Shown one piece after another: positions 27,304 to 38,065 of a DNA stretch of 64,000 nucleotides (within the stretch, counting starts at the first letter, position 1; each line of letters begins with the position of its first letter). A model generated the notes under the pieces. It had not been told where the DNA came from and did no database searches. It was given only the letters and a program-made list of their open reading frames with translations. Position numbers and translations under genes: made by a program. This DNA comes from an uncultured Jannaschia sp. (GTDB lineage Bacteria; Pseudomonadota; Alphaproteobacteria; Rhodobacterales; Rhodobacteraceae). The stretch is from the NCBI GenBank assembly GCA_947494145.1, contig CANLTZ010000003.1, positions 124,001 to 188,000 of the forward strand, read 5' to 3'.

Positions 27304-27834
27304 ATGAATATAACGACCGTACGGGCCGCCACCGTCGTGACGAACAGCTATGACGGATTGGACCTCCTCCGGCCCCTACCTGTGGACACGCTGCGCGCTT
27401 GTGGCATACCTGCGCCGTTTACCTTCGGACAAGCAGATCGCGTGCGGTTTTGCGAACTCGACGTGCTTGACCATGTCAACAATGCCACCTATCTCAGTTG
27501 GTTCGAAACCTTCCGCATCGCTTATCTGAGGGCCCGCGGCCTGGGCGATTACAGCAGCGCAGAAAGCCGTCCTGCATTGGTTCTCAAAGCCGTGTCCGTT
27601 ACATTCCACCGTCCGCTGCATCTTGAGGACGTCTATATTGTCACGGGGCGGGCACGAAGCTATCGGCGCACATCTTGGACGATGGAATATCGCGTCTACG
27701 CGCATGGGCAGCATTGCACGACGGGCGACGCCGTCATTTGCCTGATGGCGCCGGATTTCGCGACCCGCCGCGCTTTGCCCGAGGCCTACTTGAACGTTTT
27801 CCGCGACGAGGACGGGGCGGTTTCGGACCGGTAG
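27304..27834 (+). CDS. Hotdog-fold acyl-CoA thioesterase (4-HBT/YbgC-like)
   Basis: 176 aa. A 4-hydroxybenzoyl-CoA thioesterase-type domain occupies about 38-160: VRFCELDVLDHVNNATYLSWFE carries the catalytic-Asp and HxNN motif, then RPALVLKAVSVTFHRPLHLEDV and RTSWTMEYRVYAHGQ. The first ~35 residues (starting MNITTVRAATVVTNSYD) are an extension with no recognised domain; an alternative start inside the frame is possible. Hydrolyses acyl-CoA thioesters in the cytosol; chain specificity unknown. Confidence 0.82.
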   Translation: MNITTVRAATVVTNSYDGLDLLRPLPVDTLRACGIPAPFTFGQADRVRFCELDVLDHVNNATYLSWFETFRIAYLRARGLGDYSSAESRPALVLKAVSVTFHRPLHLEDVYIVTGRARSYRRTSWTMEYRVYAHGQHCTTGDAVICLMAPDFATRRALPEAYLNVFRDEDGAVSDR

Positions 27835-28067
27835 TCCTTAACCGTCTTGCGCCTACGCATTCACCAACTTTCCGTTTGATGATCAAAGTTTTGCCACGCT
27901 TTGCCGACAACTGTAACGGGATTGTCATTAACGAAGGCCGGACGGCACGGACGAACGGATAAGTCAGGATGGCCTGTGGAAGAGATGGCGCTGCCAGCTC
28001 TCATCCGCAGGTGAATGCGTTCAGATGTCGCCCCGATCCAAAGACCTTGCACACAAACCGAGACCAG

Positions 28068-28670
28068 ATGGCCCAGATCGACCAATCCGACGAGATCACC
28101 GACAAGAGTGACGCACAGGGCCAAGATGCGCCCACGAAAGCCACAGCGCCACAAATGAAGCTGCTGCTTGTCGCCGCGCCGCTGGCGGTTTTGCTTGGCA
28201 TTGGGGCGATAGCAACCCTGGGCAGCAACAGCGATAGGACGCGCGCCGCCGCTGGTGATGAACAGGCCCGGATTGCAAATGCCATTGACACCGCGGCCAC
28301 ACCGACGACAACCAACGACGAAGCCGCAAATGTCCGCGTCCCTGCTCAACCCAGCTTTTCTGACGGCACGTGCCAATCAGCCATTGCCGGTCGCCTGACA
28401 CAGATGGAGATCGCCGCCGCCGATGGTACGCTTGCTTGGTCGGACCACCGGGCTGCGATGACGACCCTGGCTCAACAGGTTCTCGATTGTCCGGCCGCCG
28501 GGCTCGATGTTACGGGCAGCCTTGAGCTTCTGGACAGGGGTATGGCCGATCTAGACGTCCACTGGGATGGCCATTCTAACCGTCTGCACCTGCGGACGAT
28601 TTCGGTCGATACCCCGCCCGACGCCACCGCACCGGTCGACGCGGAAACGATCCGCTTCGTGCTTCGCTGA
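28068..28670 (+). CDS. Single-pass membrane-anchored hypothetical protein
   Basis: 200 aa from ATG 28068 (MAQIDQSDEITDK); the upstream in-frame ATG at 27969 adds an unconvincing Cys/Arg-rich leader. A cytoplasmic acidic N-terminus is followed by one transmembrane segment (about residues 31-52, KLLLVAAPLAVLLGIGAIA), then a Thr/Ala-rich stalk and a soluble C-terminal domain with two cysteines (in DGTCQSAI and VLDCPAAG). No family recognised. Converges with pgi; a bulged hairpin lies between. Confidence 0.65.
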   Translation: MAQIDQSDEITDKSDAQGQDAPTKATAPQMKLLLVAAPLAVLLGIGAIATLGSNSDRTRAAAGDEQARIANAIDTAATPTTTNDEAANVRVPAQPSFSDGTCQSAIAGRLTQMEIAAADGTLAWSDHRAAMTTLAQQVLDCPAAGLDVTGSLELLDRGMADLDVHWDGHSNRLHLRTISVDTPPDATAPVDAETIRFVLR

Positions 28671-28688
28671 CACCACCCGCTGACGTCC

Positions 28689-28712
28689 GCGCCCCAGGAC
28701 AGAGCTGGGCGC
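28689..28712. terminator. Bidirectional hairpin between convergent genes
   Basis: GCGCCCCAG-GACAGAG-CTGGGCGC: an 8-bp stem with one bulged C, 18 bp after the upstream gene and 33 bp beyond the pgi stop. No clear T-run on either side. Confidence 0.4.
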
Positions 28713-28745
28713 AGGGCGTCAAAGCGGCCAGCATGAGACAGTCGC

Positions 28746-30350
28746 CTAGTTTTGTGAGGCACGATATCCGCGGAGCGCCTCCAAAAGATGGCGTGTTGAG
28801 GCATCCTTCCCGGACGCATCTGCCCCTTCAACAAGGGGCCCAAGGGCGGTGGCCAATTCCTTGCCCAGCTCCACGCCCCATTGGTCGAAGCTGTTGATGC
28901 CAAGCATCGCGCCCTCAACGAACACGCGGTGTTCGTAAAGCGCCACGATGGCACCCAGCGTCGCGGGGTCGAGCCGCGGATAGATCACCGTGATAGAGGG
29001 ACGATTGCCTTCGAACACGCGGTGCGCGGCTTGGCGCGCCAATTCCGCCGCGGTGAACTTGCCCACCAGCTTCTCCTGCGCTTCCGCCAGGCTGCGTCCG
29101 CGCATCAGCGCTTCCGACTGGGCCAGGCAATTGGCGATGAGCAAGCGGTGATGGTGGTCCAGGTCGGGTTCATGGCCGTGGGCAGCCACCATGAATTCGC
29201 ACGGCACGGGGGTCCGACCCTGGTGGATGAGTTGGTAAAAGGCGTGCTGCCCATTGGTCCCCGGCTCGCCCCAGACGACGGGGCCTGCGGGACCGGGCAA
29301 GCCGGAGCCATCCATGGTGACGCCCTTCCCGTTGCTCTCCATCTCCAGCTGTTGAAGGTAGGCGGGCAGACGGGCCAGACGATTGTCATAGGGCAGCACG
29401 GCGCGGGTGGGGAAGCCGCAGACCTGATGATGCCAGATGCCCACAAGGGCCAGCAGGACCGGCATGTTGGCGGCCAGAGGTGCGGTGCGGAAATGGTCAT
29501 CCATGTCGCGCGCGCCGCCCAGGAAAGCATCGAAGGCGTCGGGGCCAATGGCGATCATCAGGCTCAGCCCGATCGGTCCCCACATGGAATAGCGCCCGCC
29601 CACCCAATCCTCAAAACCGAAGACACGGGACGGATCGATGCCGAAGGCGCTGGTCTTGTCCTGCGCCGTCGACAAGGCTGCGAATTGCGCCGCGGGGTCC
29701 GACACCTGCTGCGCCATCCAATCCTTGGCGGTGCGCGCATTGGTCAACGTCTCGATGGTGGTGAAGGTCTTGGACGCGACGATGACGAGCGTCTTGGCAG
29801 GGTCCAGGCCCTTGGCCGTCTCGGCCCAATCGGCGCCGTCCACGTTCGATACGAAGTGGCAGCGCGGTCCGTCATGAAAGGGCGCCAGCGCCAGCGTGGC
29901 CATGGCAGGGCCAAGATCAGAGCCACCGATGCCGATATTGACCACATCGGTGATTTTGCCGCCCTGCCCCGTGAAGCGGCCAGCGCGGACGTCATCGGCA
30001 AAGCCACGCATCCGCTCCAATGTCTCGCGCACGCCGGGCATGACATCTCGGCCATCGACCCGTACCACCGCCTCGGTCCCGGCGCGCAACGCGGTGTGCA
30101 ACACGGCGCGGCCCTCGGTCTCGTTGATGGGCGCGCCAGACAGCATGGCGTCGCGGCGCGCGGGCACGCTTTGGGCCATCTCCAGAAGCGTATCGAGGGC
30201 GGGGCCGGTGATCGCCGTCTTGGAGGCGTCAAACAGCAAATCACCCACCTGTGCCCGCAGGCGCGCGTTCCGGCCCCCGTCGTCCAGCAGGCTGGAAATC
30301 TGGCCACCCCTCTGGCCCTTAAGCACCTTAACACCGTCCCAGAAGTCCAT
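28746..30350 (-). CDS. pgi: Glucose-6-phosphate isomerase
   Basis: 534 aa, normal length. Interconverts glucose-6-P and fructose-6-P in the cytosol. SIS-type sugar-phosphate binding around [19 protein letters not shown] and the serine/threonine-rich [16 protein letters not shown]; catalytic segment [13 protein letters not shown] and [13 protein letters not shown]-type signature here as [14 protein letters not shown] near the C-terminus. Last gene of zwf-pgl-pgi, 15 bp after pgl; with zwf it directs fructose-6-P back into the oxidative/Entner-Doudoroff route. Confidence 0.97.
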   Translation of the reverse strand: MDFWDGVKVLKGQRGGQISSLLDDGGRNARLRAQVGDLLFDASKTAITGPALDTLLEMAQSVPARRDAMLSGAPINETEGRAVLHTALRAGTEAVVRVDGRDVMPGVRETLERMRGFADDVRAGRFTGQGGKITDVVNIGIGGSDLGPAMATLALAPFHDGPRCHFVSNVDGADWAETAKGLDPAKTLVIVASKTFTTIETLTNARTAKDWMAQQVSDPAAQFAALSTAQDKTSAFGIDPSRVFGFEDWVGGRYSMWGPIGLSLMIAIGPDAFDAFLGGARDMDDHFRTAPLAANMPVLLALVGIWHHQVCGFPTRAVLPYDNRLARLPAYLQQLEMESNGKGVTMDGSGLPGPAGPVVWGEPGTNGQHAFYQLIHQGRTPVPCEFMVAAHGHEPDLDHHHRLLIANCLAQSEALMRGRSLAEAQEKLVGKFTAAELARQAAHRVFEGNRPSITVIYPRLDPATLGAIVALYEHRVFVEGAMLGINSFDQWGVELGKELATALGPLVEGADASGKDASTRHLLEALRGYRASQN

Positions 30351-30365
30351 GATATCTCTCCGGCT

Positions 30366-31037
30366 TTAAGGGGCCCAGTGGATGGTCGCATCTTTGAGGA
30401 AGGCGGCAATGGGTGCCTCCATCACGTTGCGGCCGCGGGCATCTTCTAGCACCGCGCGCTTTTCATCGCCCATGATCAGGACGTGGGTTTCCATGGCCCC
30501 CGCAAGCACCGGGCGCGACAGGGTCACCCGCGGCTCTCCAGCGCCCTCGGCGCGCATGGGCACCAAGGTCGGTGCGTCTTCTGCCATGGCTTCCGCCAAG
30601 CGATCGGCCCCCGGGAAAAGGCTGGCAGTGTGCATATCCGCCCCCATGCCCAACAGCAGCAGTGAGATGGGGAACTCGCCCGCGAACCCCGCTTCCAGCG
30701 TGGGGATCCCGTCTTCGGGCGTGGGCGCTTCGTTGACCATGGGCACCAACTGCGCTCGCGCGGCCTTATCGGTGAGCAGCGTGGACTTCAGAAGCGTCGT
30801 GTTTGAGCGCGCGTGGCCTTCCGGCACCCAGCGTTCATCATTGAGGAAGACATGGACACGGGACCAATCCAATTCTGCCCCCGACAGCGTGGCAAAGGTC
30901 TCGCCCGGCGACGTGCCGCCGGGGACGCAGAAGCTGGCATGTGGATGGGTGAGCAAGCAGTTCTTGAGCGCCGAGGCCAGCTTGTCGGCCAGCCCCATGG
31001 CCAGCATCTCGCGGTCGGGATAGGCCTGAAACTTCAT
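30366..31037 (-). CDS. pgl: 6-phosphogluconolactonase (DevB type)
   Basis: 223 aa from ATG 31037 (MKFQAYPDREM); the longer frame upstream overlaps the zwf 3' end and is not family-like. NagB/RpiA-fold motifs: VPGGTSPGETFATLSG, VFLNDERWVPEGHARSN, LLLLGMGADMHTASLFPG. Hydrolyses 6-phosphogluconolactone. The start is 4 bp after the zwf stop, so translation is likely coupled. Confidence 0.95.
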   Translation of the reverse strand: MKFQAYPDREMLAMGLADKLASALKNCLLTHPHASFCVPGGTSPGETFATLSGAELDWSRVHVFLNDERWVPEGHARSNTTLLKSTLLTDKAARAQLVPMVNEAPTPEDGIPTLEAGFAGEFPISLLLLGMGADMHTASLFPGADRLAEAMAEDAPTLVPMRAEGAGEPRVTLSRPVLAGAMETHVLIMGDEKRAVLEDARGRNVMEAPIAAFLKDATIHWAP

Positions 31038-31041
31038 ACAC

Positions 31042-32493
31042 TTACCCTTCCAAGTCGCGCCAGCGGCGGTGATCACGGTGGAGCAGCGCCAAGGCTTCCT
31101 CCGGCCCGCTGGATCCTTGGGCATAGAGGTTGGGCTTGTCGCCCCGCGCCTCCCAACCTTGAATGATCGGGTCGGTCCAGGCCCAGGCGGCCTCCACCTC
31201 GTCGCCGCGCATGAACAGTGTCTGATTGCCTCGGATCACATCCATGATCAGCCGTTCATAGGCGTCGGGGATTTCCTCTTCCCCGCCAAGCGCATCGGCA
31301 AAGGTCATGTCCAGCGGCACCGTGGTCAAGCGCATCCCGCCGGGACCGGGTTCCTTGATCGTCACGGCCAAGTCGATACCTTCATCGGGTTGCAGGCGGA
31401 TGGTCAGAGCATTGGCCTTGGAGGTGCCGTCGCGGTCAAAGATGGAATGGGGGGTGTCTTTGAACTGCACCACGATTTCCGAATGGCGCCGGGCCATGCG
31501 CTTGCCGGTTCGCAGGTAGAACGGCGTATGCTTCCAACGCCAGTTTGAAATCCCCACCTTCAGCGCCACAAAGCTTTCGGTGCGACTGTCGGGGTTTTCC
31601 GAATCTTCGGCATAGGACGGACCTTCCGACCCGGCCTTATATTGCCCGCGCACCACATCGCCCGGCTCGACCGGGTCGAGAGAGCGGATGACTTTCAGCT
31701 TCTCATCCCGCAACCGGTCCGGGTCGAACTGATTTGGCGGCTCCATCGCCGTCAGGCACAGAAGCTGCATGAGGTGGTTTTGCACCATGTCCCGCATGGC
31801 GCCGGACGTGTCGTAGTAGCTGCCGCGCCCACCCACGCCGACGGTTTCGGCTACGGTGATCTGCACGTGGTCGATGTAGCGTTCGTTCCAAAGCGGCTCA
31901 AACAGGACATTGGCGAAGCGCACCGCCATGAGGTTCTGGACGGTTTCCTTGCCCAGGAAATGGTCGATACGGTAAATCTGCGTCTCATCGAAGCTTGCAG
32001 CCAAGCTGTCATTGAGCGCGCGGGCCGTCTCCAAATCGGTGCCGAAGGGCTTTTCCACCACCAGCCGGGAATTGTCGCAGGCAATACCGTTGCTTCGCAA
32101 ACGGTCCGCCAGGTCACCGAAAATGGCGGGTGCAACCGAGAAGTAGAACGCCTTCACCACATCGTCGCGGACGGCTTTCTTGAGCTCTTTCCAGCCACCG
32201 GTGCCCTTGGCGTCGATGGGGATATAGCAGCATTGGGCCACAAACGCGTCGATCGTGGCCTTGTCCTTCTTGGCCTCGCTCACGAAAGCGTCGATGGCCT
32301 TGCGCACCGAGGTGCGGAAATCGTCGTCTGTCAGGTCCGAGCGGGCAGCGCCGATAATGCGCGCGTCACCCGGCATCTGGCCCGCCTGGAACCGCCGATA
32401 AAGCGAGGGCAGAATCTTGCGCGCCGCAAGGTCGCCGGTGGCCCCGAAAAGGACCAGATCGAAGGAATCGACGGGGATGGTGCGGGATACCAT
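31042..32493 (-). CDS. zwf: Glucose-6-phosphate dehydrogenase
   Basis: 483 aa. NADP-binding FGATGDLAARKILPSL near the N-terminus and the substrate signature RIDHFLGKETVQN; later VEPGDVVRGQYKAGS. Oxidises glucose-6-P to the lactone, the first committed step of the Entner-Doudoroff and pentose-phosphate routes. Starts MVSRTIPVDSF, 26 bp downstream of anmK on the same strand, followed after 4 bp by pgl. Confidence 0.97.
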   Translation of the reverse strand: MVSRTIPVDSFDLVLFGATGDLAARKILPSLYRRFQAGQMPGDARIIGAARSDLTDDDFRTSVRKAIDAFVSEAKKDKATIDAFVAQCCYIPIDAKGTGGWKELKKAVRDDVVKAFYFSVAPAIFGDLADRLRSNGIACDNSRLVVEKPFGTDLETARALNDSLAASFDETQIYRIDHFLGKETVQNLMAVRFANVLFEPLWNERYIDHVQITVAETVGVGGRGSYYDTSGAMRDMVQNHLMQLLCLTAMEPPNQFDPDRLRDEKLKVIRSLDPVEPGDVVRGQYKAGSEGPSYAEDSENPDSRTESFVALKVGISNWRWKHTPFYLRTGKRMARRHSEIVVQFKDTPHSIFDRDGTSKANALTIRLQPDEGIDLAVTIKEPGPGGMRLTTVPLDMTFADALGGEEEIPDAYERLIMDVIRGNQTLFMRGDEVEAAWAWTDPIIQGWEARGDKPNLYAQGSSGPEEALALLHRDHRRWRDLEG

Positions 32494-32519
32494 GGGGTCT
32501 CCTATGGGCCGTGTTACCG

Positions 32520-33662
32520 CTAACGGGGCCTCGCTAACCGCAGAATGCCTGACTGTCTAGCCGTGCCGCGCGCGGAGTCCAACGCCGTGGCCGGATCGCT
32601 CAGCTTTCCGCCGCTGACGGGCACGGCAACACCTGTGGTGCCGGGGAAAGATGTGGGAAGGCCCCGCAAGACGCGCACGGCCAGAAAGGCGAAGGCCTGC
32701 GCTTCAAGCATGTCGCCGTCTAGGCCCACCTCCTCCACCGGGGCCACTGATACGGGCAGCGCCTCCAGCGCGGCCATAATAGCCGGGTTGCGTCGCCCGC
32801 CCCCGGTGACCAGCAAGCGGTCGGGCGGTGCGGGGCAATGGCGCAGCGCGTGGGCCACCGTGGCCGCGATGACGGCGACCCAGGTGGCGGCAGCGTCGGC
32901 CGTTGGCAGGGCGCCGATGGCCGCGCCCGCGACACGAAAATCGTCGCGATCCAGGGATTTGGGCGGATTGCGTGCAAAGAAGGGTTGGGCCAGCAGGGTG
33001 TCGACTAAATGGGCATGGGCCTTGCCGGATCGGGCCAAATCCCCGTCGCGGTCAAAAGCTCGGTTCAGCCTTTCGCGGCAAAGGTCGTTGATGGGCGCAT
33101 TGGCCGGCCCGGTATCGAAGGCCAAAAGGCCGTCTTCCATGGGCTGGGCCGGGTCCACCCAAGTTAGGTTGCCCACCCCGCCAAGGTTAAGGAACGCGAG
33201 CGGTGTGCTGGCCCCGATATAGCGCGCGCAGGCATGGTGATAGGCAGGCGCCAAAGGTGCACCTTCGCCGCCTTGGGCGATGTCTTCGCTACGGAAATCC
33301 CAGATGACAGGGGCCCGCAAGGCATGGGCCAGCGCCGCGCCGTCGCCTGCCTGATGGGTGCGCGCCCCGGCGGGGTCATGGGCCAGCGTCTGGCCGTGGA
33401 AGCCCACAATGTCGGGACGGGGAAAGCGGGATAGAAGGCGCAGATGGGCGGCAAGCCCGACCTCTGCGGCCCGGTCCACACCCGCCTCACCGGGCCAACG
33501 ACCCAAAGCCGCAGCAAGGATGGCACGTTCATCCGCGCCGTATTCCAGGTAGTCGGAGGCACCGAAAGCGGTGATGGTTTCGCCGTCGGTGATCAACTCA
33601 GCCGCATCCACGCCGTCCAGCGATGTGCCCGACATGGCCCCCAAGGCGCGGATCGGCTCCAT
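32520..33662 (-). CDS. anmK: Anhydro-N-acetylmuramic acid kinase
   Basis: 380 aa ASKHA-fold kinase that phosphorylates and opens recycled 1,6-anhydroMurNAc from peptidoglycan. N-terminal phosphate loop [16 protein letters not shown]; central [15 protein letters not shown] and [16 protein letters not shown] region [11 protein letters not shown]. It lies directly upstream of zwf and is divergent from tyrS (65-bp gap), an arrangement common in Rhodobacteraceae. Confidence 0.94.
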   Translation of the reverse strand: MEPIRALGAMSGTSLDGVDAAELITDGETITAFGASDYLEYGADERAILAAALGRWPGEAGVDRAAEVGLAAHLRLLSRFPRPDIVGFHGQTLAHDPAGARTHQAGDGAALAHALRAPVIWDFRSEDIAQGGEGAPLAPAYHHACARYIGASTPLAFLNLGGVGNLTWVDPAQPMEDGLLAFDTGPANAPINDLCRERLNRAFDRDGDLARSGKAHAHLVDTLLAQPFFARNPPKSLDRDDFRVAGAAIGALPTADAAATWVAVIAATVAHALRHCPAPPDRLLVTGGGRRNPAIMAALEALPVSVAPVEEVGLDGDMLEAQAFAFLAVRVLRGLPTSFPGTTGVAVPVSGGKLSDPATALDSARGTARQSGILRLARPR

Positions 33663-33727
33663 ATCCCTTCCCCTTCGACCGCCCCCGCGTTAAGGCGGGA
33701 CACCTTCAGAAATGGACCGAAAGACCC

Positions 33728-34975
33728 ATGACCTACCACCCCAAATCCGACTTCCTGCGGATCATCAAGGCGCGCGGCTTCCTGGCCGATTGCACCGACC
33801 TGCAAAGCCTGGACGAGGCGCTCTGCGCCGGGGTGGTGCCCGCTTATATCGGCTATGACGCCACGGCGGCGTCGTTGCATGTGGGCCACCTGCTCAACAT
33901 CATGTTGTTGCGCTGGCTGCAAAAAACGGGCGGCAAGCCCATTACGCTGATGGGCGGGGGCACGACCAAGGTGGGCGACCCGTCCTTCCGGTCGGAAGAA
34001 CGCCCCCTGCTGGGGCCCGAACAGATCGACGCCAATATCGCAGGGATGCAGAAGGTTTTTGCGCGCTACCTCGACTACGGCGATGACGGCGCGCTGATGC
34101 TCAACAACGCTGAATGGCTGGATGACCTGAATTACCTCGATTTCCTGCGCGATATCGGGCGGCATTTTAGCGTGAACCGGATGCTCAGCTTCGAAAGCGT
34201 CAAGTCGCGCCTGGACCGGGAGCAATCGCTCAGCTTCCTGGAATTCAACTACATGATCCTGCAAGCCTATGATTTCATGGAACTCAACCGCCGCTATGGC
34301 TGCCTGCTGCAGATGGGCGGCAGCGACCAATGGGGCAATATCGTCAACGGCATCGACTTGACGCGCCGGGTGATCGACCATGAAGTTTATGGTCTGACCA
34401 CGCCCCTTCTGACCACGTCCGACGGGCGCAAGATGGGCAAAAGCCAGGGCGGCGCGATCTGGCTGAACGGCGATATGCTGTCGCCTTACGAATTCTGGCA
34501 GTTCTGGCGCAACACCACGGATGCCGACGTGGGACGGTTCCTCAAGCTTTACACCGAATTGCCGTTGGACGAATGCGACCGCCTGGGCGCGCTTGAGGGG
34601 TCTGAGATCAACGGGGCCAAGATCGTGCTGGCCAACGAGGTGACCACCCTTTTGCACGGGGCCGAGGCCGCGGCAGCGGCGGAAGCCACCGCGCGCGAGG
34701 TCTTTGAGAAGGGCGGCGCGGGCGACGACCTGCCGACGACGACGGTCACGGCGGAAGAGGCGGCGGGCGGCGTGTCCGTAGTGCAGCTTTTCGTGCGCTC
34801 CGGGCTGGCCAAGTCGGGCAAGGAAGCCAAGCGGCTGATCGCCGAAGGCGGCGCCCGGCTCAACGATGCCGATGTGACCGATGCCGGTTTGGTATTGGAT
34901 GCCGAAGCCCTGGCCGCGCCGGTCAAGCTTTCGGCGGGCCGCAAGCGCCACGCGCTGGTGCGTCTGGGGTCCTAG
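33728..34975 (+). CDS. tyrS: Tyrosyl-tRNA synthetase
   Basis: 415 aa class I synthetase. Tyr-pocket [14 protein letters not shown]-type motif HVGH (51-54), [16 protein letters not shown], and KMSKS-type loop KMGKS (235-239); C-terminal S4 RNA-binding domain from about 345 ([26 protein letters not shown]). ATG 33728 is chosen because it gives the family N-terminus [13 protein letters not shown]; the longer frame upstream overlaps anmK in antisense. Confidence 0.97.
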   Translation: MTYHPKSDFLRIIKARGFLADCTDLQSLDEALCAGVVPAYIGYDATAASLHVGHLLNIMLLRWLQKTGGKPITLMGGGTTKVGDPSFRSEERPLLGPEQIDANIAGMQKVFARYLDYGDDGALMLNNAEWLDDLNYLDFLRDIGRHFSVNRMLSFESVKSRLDREQSLSFLEFNYMILQAYDFMELNRRYGCLLQMGGSDQWGNIVNGIDLTRRVIDHEVYGLTTPLLTTSDGRKMGKSQGGAIWLNGDMLSPYEFWQFWRNTTDADVGRFLKLYTELPLDECDRLGALEGSEINGAKIVLANEVTTLLHGAEAAAAAEATAREVFEKGGAGDDLPTTTVTAEEAAGGVSVVQLFVRSGLAKSGKEAKRLIAEGGARLNDADVTDAGLVLDAEALAAPVKLSAGRKRHALVRLGS

Positions 34976-34987
34976 ACCGGACGGATC

Positions 34988-35012
34988 GCGGAAGGCGGCG
35001 ACCGCCCTCCGC
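34988..35012 (+). terminator. Hairpin after tyrS
   Basis: GCGGAAGGCGG-CGA-CCGCCCTCCGC, an 11-bp stem with one A-C mismatch, 13 bp beyond the tyrS stop and just before the small gene at 35036. No T-run follows. Confidence 0.4.
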
Positions 35013-35035
35013 CAAATTGCTGCAGGAGAGCCCGA

Positions 35036-35245
35036 ATGCCATCGCCGCAAAACACCCCCGAGACCTTCGGCACCAGCCGCGCCGGCCCCTGGGTCGGCGC
35101 GGCCGCCGTGGTGGCTTTCCTAACGATCTGCTTGTTCGCCTATCTGACCTTTGAACCCGATGCCGTCGAACCAGAGGAGGATGGGGCGGCTGTGGTTGAT
35201 GGGGACAGCCCGGCGACAGATGGGGATGCGGCCGAGGACGAATAG
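35036..35245 (+). CDS. Small single-pass membrane protein, function unknown
   Basis: 69 aa: a short polar N-terminus, one transmembrane helix (about 19-41, VGAAAVVAFLTICLFAYLTF) and a strongly acidic C-terminal tail (VEPEEDGAAVVDG...AEDE). A SD-like CAGGAGAG lies before ATG 35036. No family recognised. It follows tyrS after a hairpin on the same strand. Confidence 0.55.
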   Translation: MPSPQNTPETFGTSRAGPWVGAAAVVAFLTICLFAYLTFEPDAVEPEEDGAAVVDGDSPATDGDAAEDE

Positions 35246-35576
35246 TCATCGGTTGGCCTGACACCATCAGACGCGGTTCCAAGTCAGGGTGCGAGCCTGT
35301 CCATCGACGGGCCACGGGGCGGCGATCAAACGATGTCTCTGACGCGCTCAATGACTGTCAGATCATTGCTCCGCATCAGCGATATGCCAACGGTGACGGA
35401 TCGCCGGGCCGGGGCGCAGAATAGCCGATCAGAAACCGTATTGAGATCGCTGAGACACAAACCGGTACGGTAAGGGCGGCCTTTCGCGTATCCAACGCGC
35501 CGCACCTCAACCCTCTTCCCTAACGTCACCCCCTGCCCCCAAACTCAGCAGCGGAGGATATGAAAGGGAGGACACC
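35246..35576. other. 331-bp gap without a convincing gene
   Basis: Between the small membrane protein and the flavin monooxygenase. A 67-codon GTG-initiated frame on the minus strand (35326-35529) has no recognisable family or ribosome-binding site. The final 20 bp contain AGCGGAGG and AAGGGAGG, of which the second is the monooxygenase Shine-Dalgarno. Nothing else is seen apart from presumed promoter sequence. Confidence 0.6.
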
Positions 35577-37376
35577 ATGCTCGACACCAATGTGGCCGAT
35601 CAGGCGCAGGCATTTCTCAACGATTTCGGCGCGGCACTCGAAGCTGGCGACATCGACGCGGCCAAAGCGCTGTTTCTCGACGACAGCTATTGGCGCGACC
35701 TTGTCGCCTTCACCTGGAATATCAAGACGGTCGAAGGCCCTGCAGGCGTGGAAGACATGCTCAAACACCAGCTTGCCACCACCAAGCCCAGAAACTGGGC
35801 GCTGCAAGACGGCGAAATTCCCACCGAAGAAGGCGGCATCATCACCGCCTGGATCACCTTCGAGACCGCAGTCGCGCGCGGCAACGGTCTGCTGCGCCTG
35901 AAGGACGGCAAGGTCTGGACGCTGCTGACCGCCATGACCGAACTGAAGGGCCATGAAGAACCGAAGGGCCCGGCCCGGCCCATGGGCGCCCATCACGGCG
36001 CGCAAAAGGGTCACCCCACCTGGAAGGAAACCCGAGAAGACGAACTGGCCAAGCTGGGATATGAGGTGCAACCCCACACCCTGATCGTGGGCGGCGGCCA
36101 GGGTGGCATCGCCCTTGGCGCGCGGCTCCGACAATTGGGGGTGCCCGCGATCATCGTGGAAAAGAACGACCGGCCAGGTGATAGCTGGCGCAACCGCTAC
36201 AAGTCGCTCTGCCTCCATGACCCGGTCTGGTACGACCACCTGCCCTATCTCAAATTCCCCGAGAACTGGCCTGTCTTCAGCCCCAAGGACAAGTTGGGCG
36301 ACTGGTTGGAGATGTATACCCGCGTGATGGAGCTGAACTACTGGACGCGCACGACCTGCAAATCCGCCAGCTATGACGAGGCCAAGGGCGAATGGACCGT
36401 GGTGGTGGACCGCGACGGCCAAGAGGTCACGCTGCGGCCCAAGGAATTGGTGCTGGCCACGGGCATGTCCGGCAAGGCCAACATGCCCGACATTCCCGGC
36501 ATGGACAGCTTCAAGGGCGAACAGCACCATTCGTCCCAGCATCCGGGCCCAGAAGGCTGGGCGGGCAAAAAATGCGTCGTCGTGGGGTCCAACAATTCCT
36601 CCCACGACATTTGTGCCGCCCTTTGGGAGGAAGGCGCCGATGTCACCATGATCCAGCGATCGACCACCCATATCGTGCGCTCCGAGACGCTGATGGATGT
36701 GGGTCTGGGTGCACTTTATTCCGAAGAGGCCGTCAAGGCGGGGGTGACGACGGAAAAAGCGGATATGATCTTCGCCTCCCTGCCTTACCGCATCCTGCAC
36801 GAATTCCAGATCCCGGCCTATGCCGAGATGAAGAAGCGCGATGCCGATTTCTATGCGGGGTTGGAAAGGGCGGGGTTCAAGCTCGATTGGGGCGATGACG
36901 GCAGCGGGCTTTTCATGAAGTACCTGCGTCGCGGGTCGGGCTACTACATCGATGTGGGGGCGTCACAGCTTATCATCGACGGTGAGATCAAGCTGGCCCA
37001 TGGCCAAGTGGTCGAAGTCGTCGAAGACGGCGTGGTGCTGGATGACGGCACCAAGCTGGAGGCCGATCTAATCGTCTATGCCACGGGCTACGGCTCCATG
37101 AATGGGTGGGCCGCCGATCTGATCGGGCAGGACGTTGCCGACAAGGTTGGTAAGGTCTGGGGGCTGGGGTCTGACACGACGAAGGACCCGGGACCATGGG
37201 AGGGTGAGCAGCGCAACATGTGGAAGCCCACCCAACAGCCGGGCCTGTGGTTCCACGGTGGCAACCTGCACCAGTCCCGGCATTATTCGCTCTATCTGGC
37301 GCTGCAATTGAAAGCCCGCAAGGAAGGGATCGCGACACCTGTCTACGCCTTGCAAGAGGTGCATCACACGGGCTGA
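35577..37376 (+). CDS. Flavin-containing monooxygenase with N-terminal NTF2-like domain
   Basis: 599 aa. Residues about 1-125 look like a SnoaL/NTF2-type cone (AALEAGDIDAAKALFLDDSYWRDLV ... NGLLRLKDGKVW). The rest is a two-dinucleotide-domain FMO: FAD-binding GGGQGG (172-177) with IIVEKNDRPGDSW, the FMO motif FKGEQHHSSQHPG, and a second Rossmann motif VVVGSNNSSHDIC for NADPH. Uses NADPH and O2 to oxygenate a soft nucleophile or ketone; substrate unknown. The start is backed by GGGAGGACACC before ATG 35577. Converges on the cyclophilin pair. Confidence 0.88.
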   Translation: MLDTNVADQAQAFLNDFGAALEAGDIDAAKALFLDDSYWRDLVAFTWNIKTVEGPAGVEDMLKHQLATTKPRNWALQDGEIPTEEGGIITAWITFETAVARGNGLLRLKDGKVWTLLTAMTELKGHEEPKGPARPMGAHHGAQKGHPTWKETREDELAKLGYEVQPHTLIVGGGQGGIALGARLRQLGVPAIIVEKNDRPGDSWRNRYKSLCLHDPVWYDHLPYLKFPENWPVFSPKDKLGDWLEMYTRVMELNYWTRTTCKSASYDEAKGEWTVVVDRDGQEVTLRPKELVLATGMSGKANMPDIPGMDSFKGEQHHSSQHPGPEGWAGKKCVVVGSNNSSHDICAALWEEGADVTMIQRSTTHIVRSETLMDVGLGALYSEEAVKAGVTTEKADMIFASLPYRILHEFQIPAYAEMKKRDADFYAGLERAGFKLDWGDDGSGLFMKYLRRGSGYYIDVGASQLIIDGEIKLAHGQVVEVVEDGVVLDDGTKLEADLIVYATGYGSMNGWAADLIGQDVADKVGKVWGLGSDTTKDPGPWEGEQRNMWKPTQQPGLWFHGGNLHQSRHYSLYLALQLKARKEGIATPVYALQEVHHTG

Positions 37377-37519
37377 AGCCGGGCTGGGGGCGCTGCGCAA
37401 ATCGGTCAAGGCCGATTGTGCCGACGTAGTATTGGAAAAATGAGGGGGCGGCCGAGTGGTAACTGCCCTCTCTTTCATGATGCGACTCGCCGGTGTTTTT
37501 CCGGCCTACTACATGCGCC

Positions 37520-38057
<538 letters not shown>

Positions 38058-38065
<8 letters not shown>

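Noticed and set aside
28881-30449. 522-codon plus-strand frame
   Set aside because: Antisense to pgi; long open antisense frames are expected in GC-rich DNA. No family signature.
33593-35050. 485-codon minus-strand frame
   Set aside because: Antisense to tyrS, which has complete synthetase motifs.
35326-35529. 67-codon GTG-started minus-strand frame in the largest gene-free gap
   Set aside because: No Shine-Dalgarno, no recognised family, low-complexity of unlikely protein type. Kept as non-coding.
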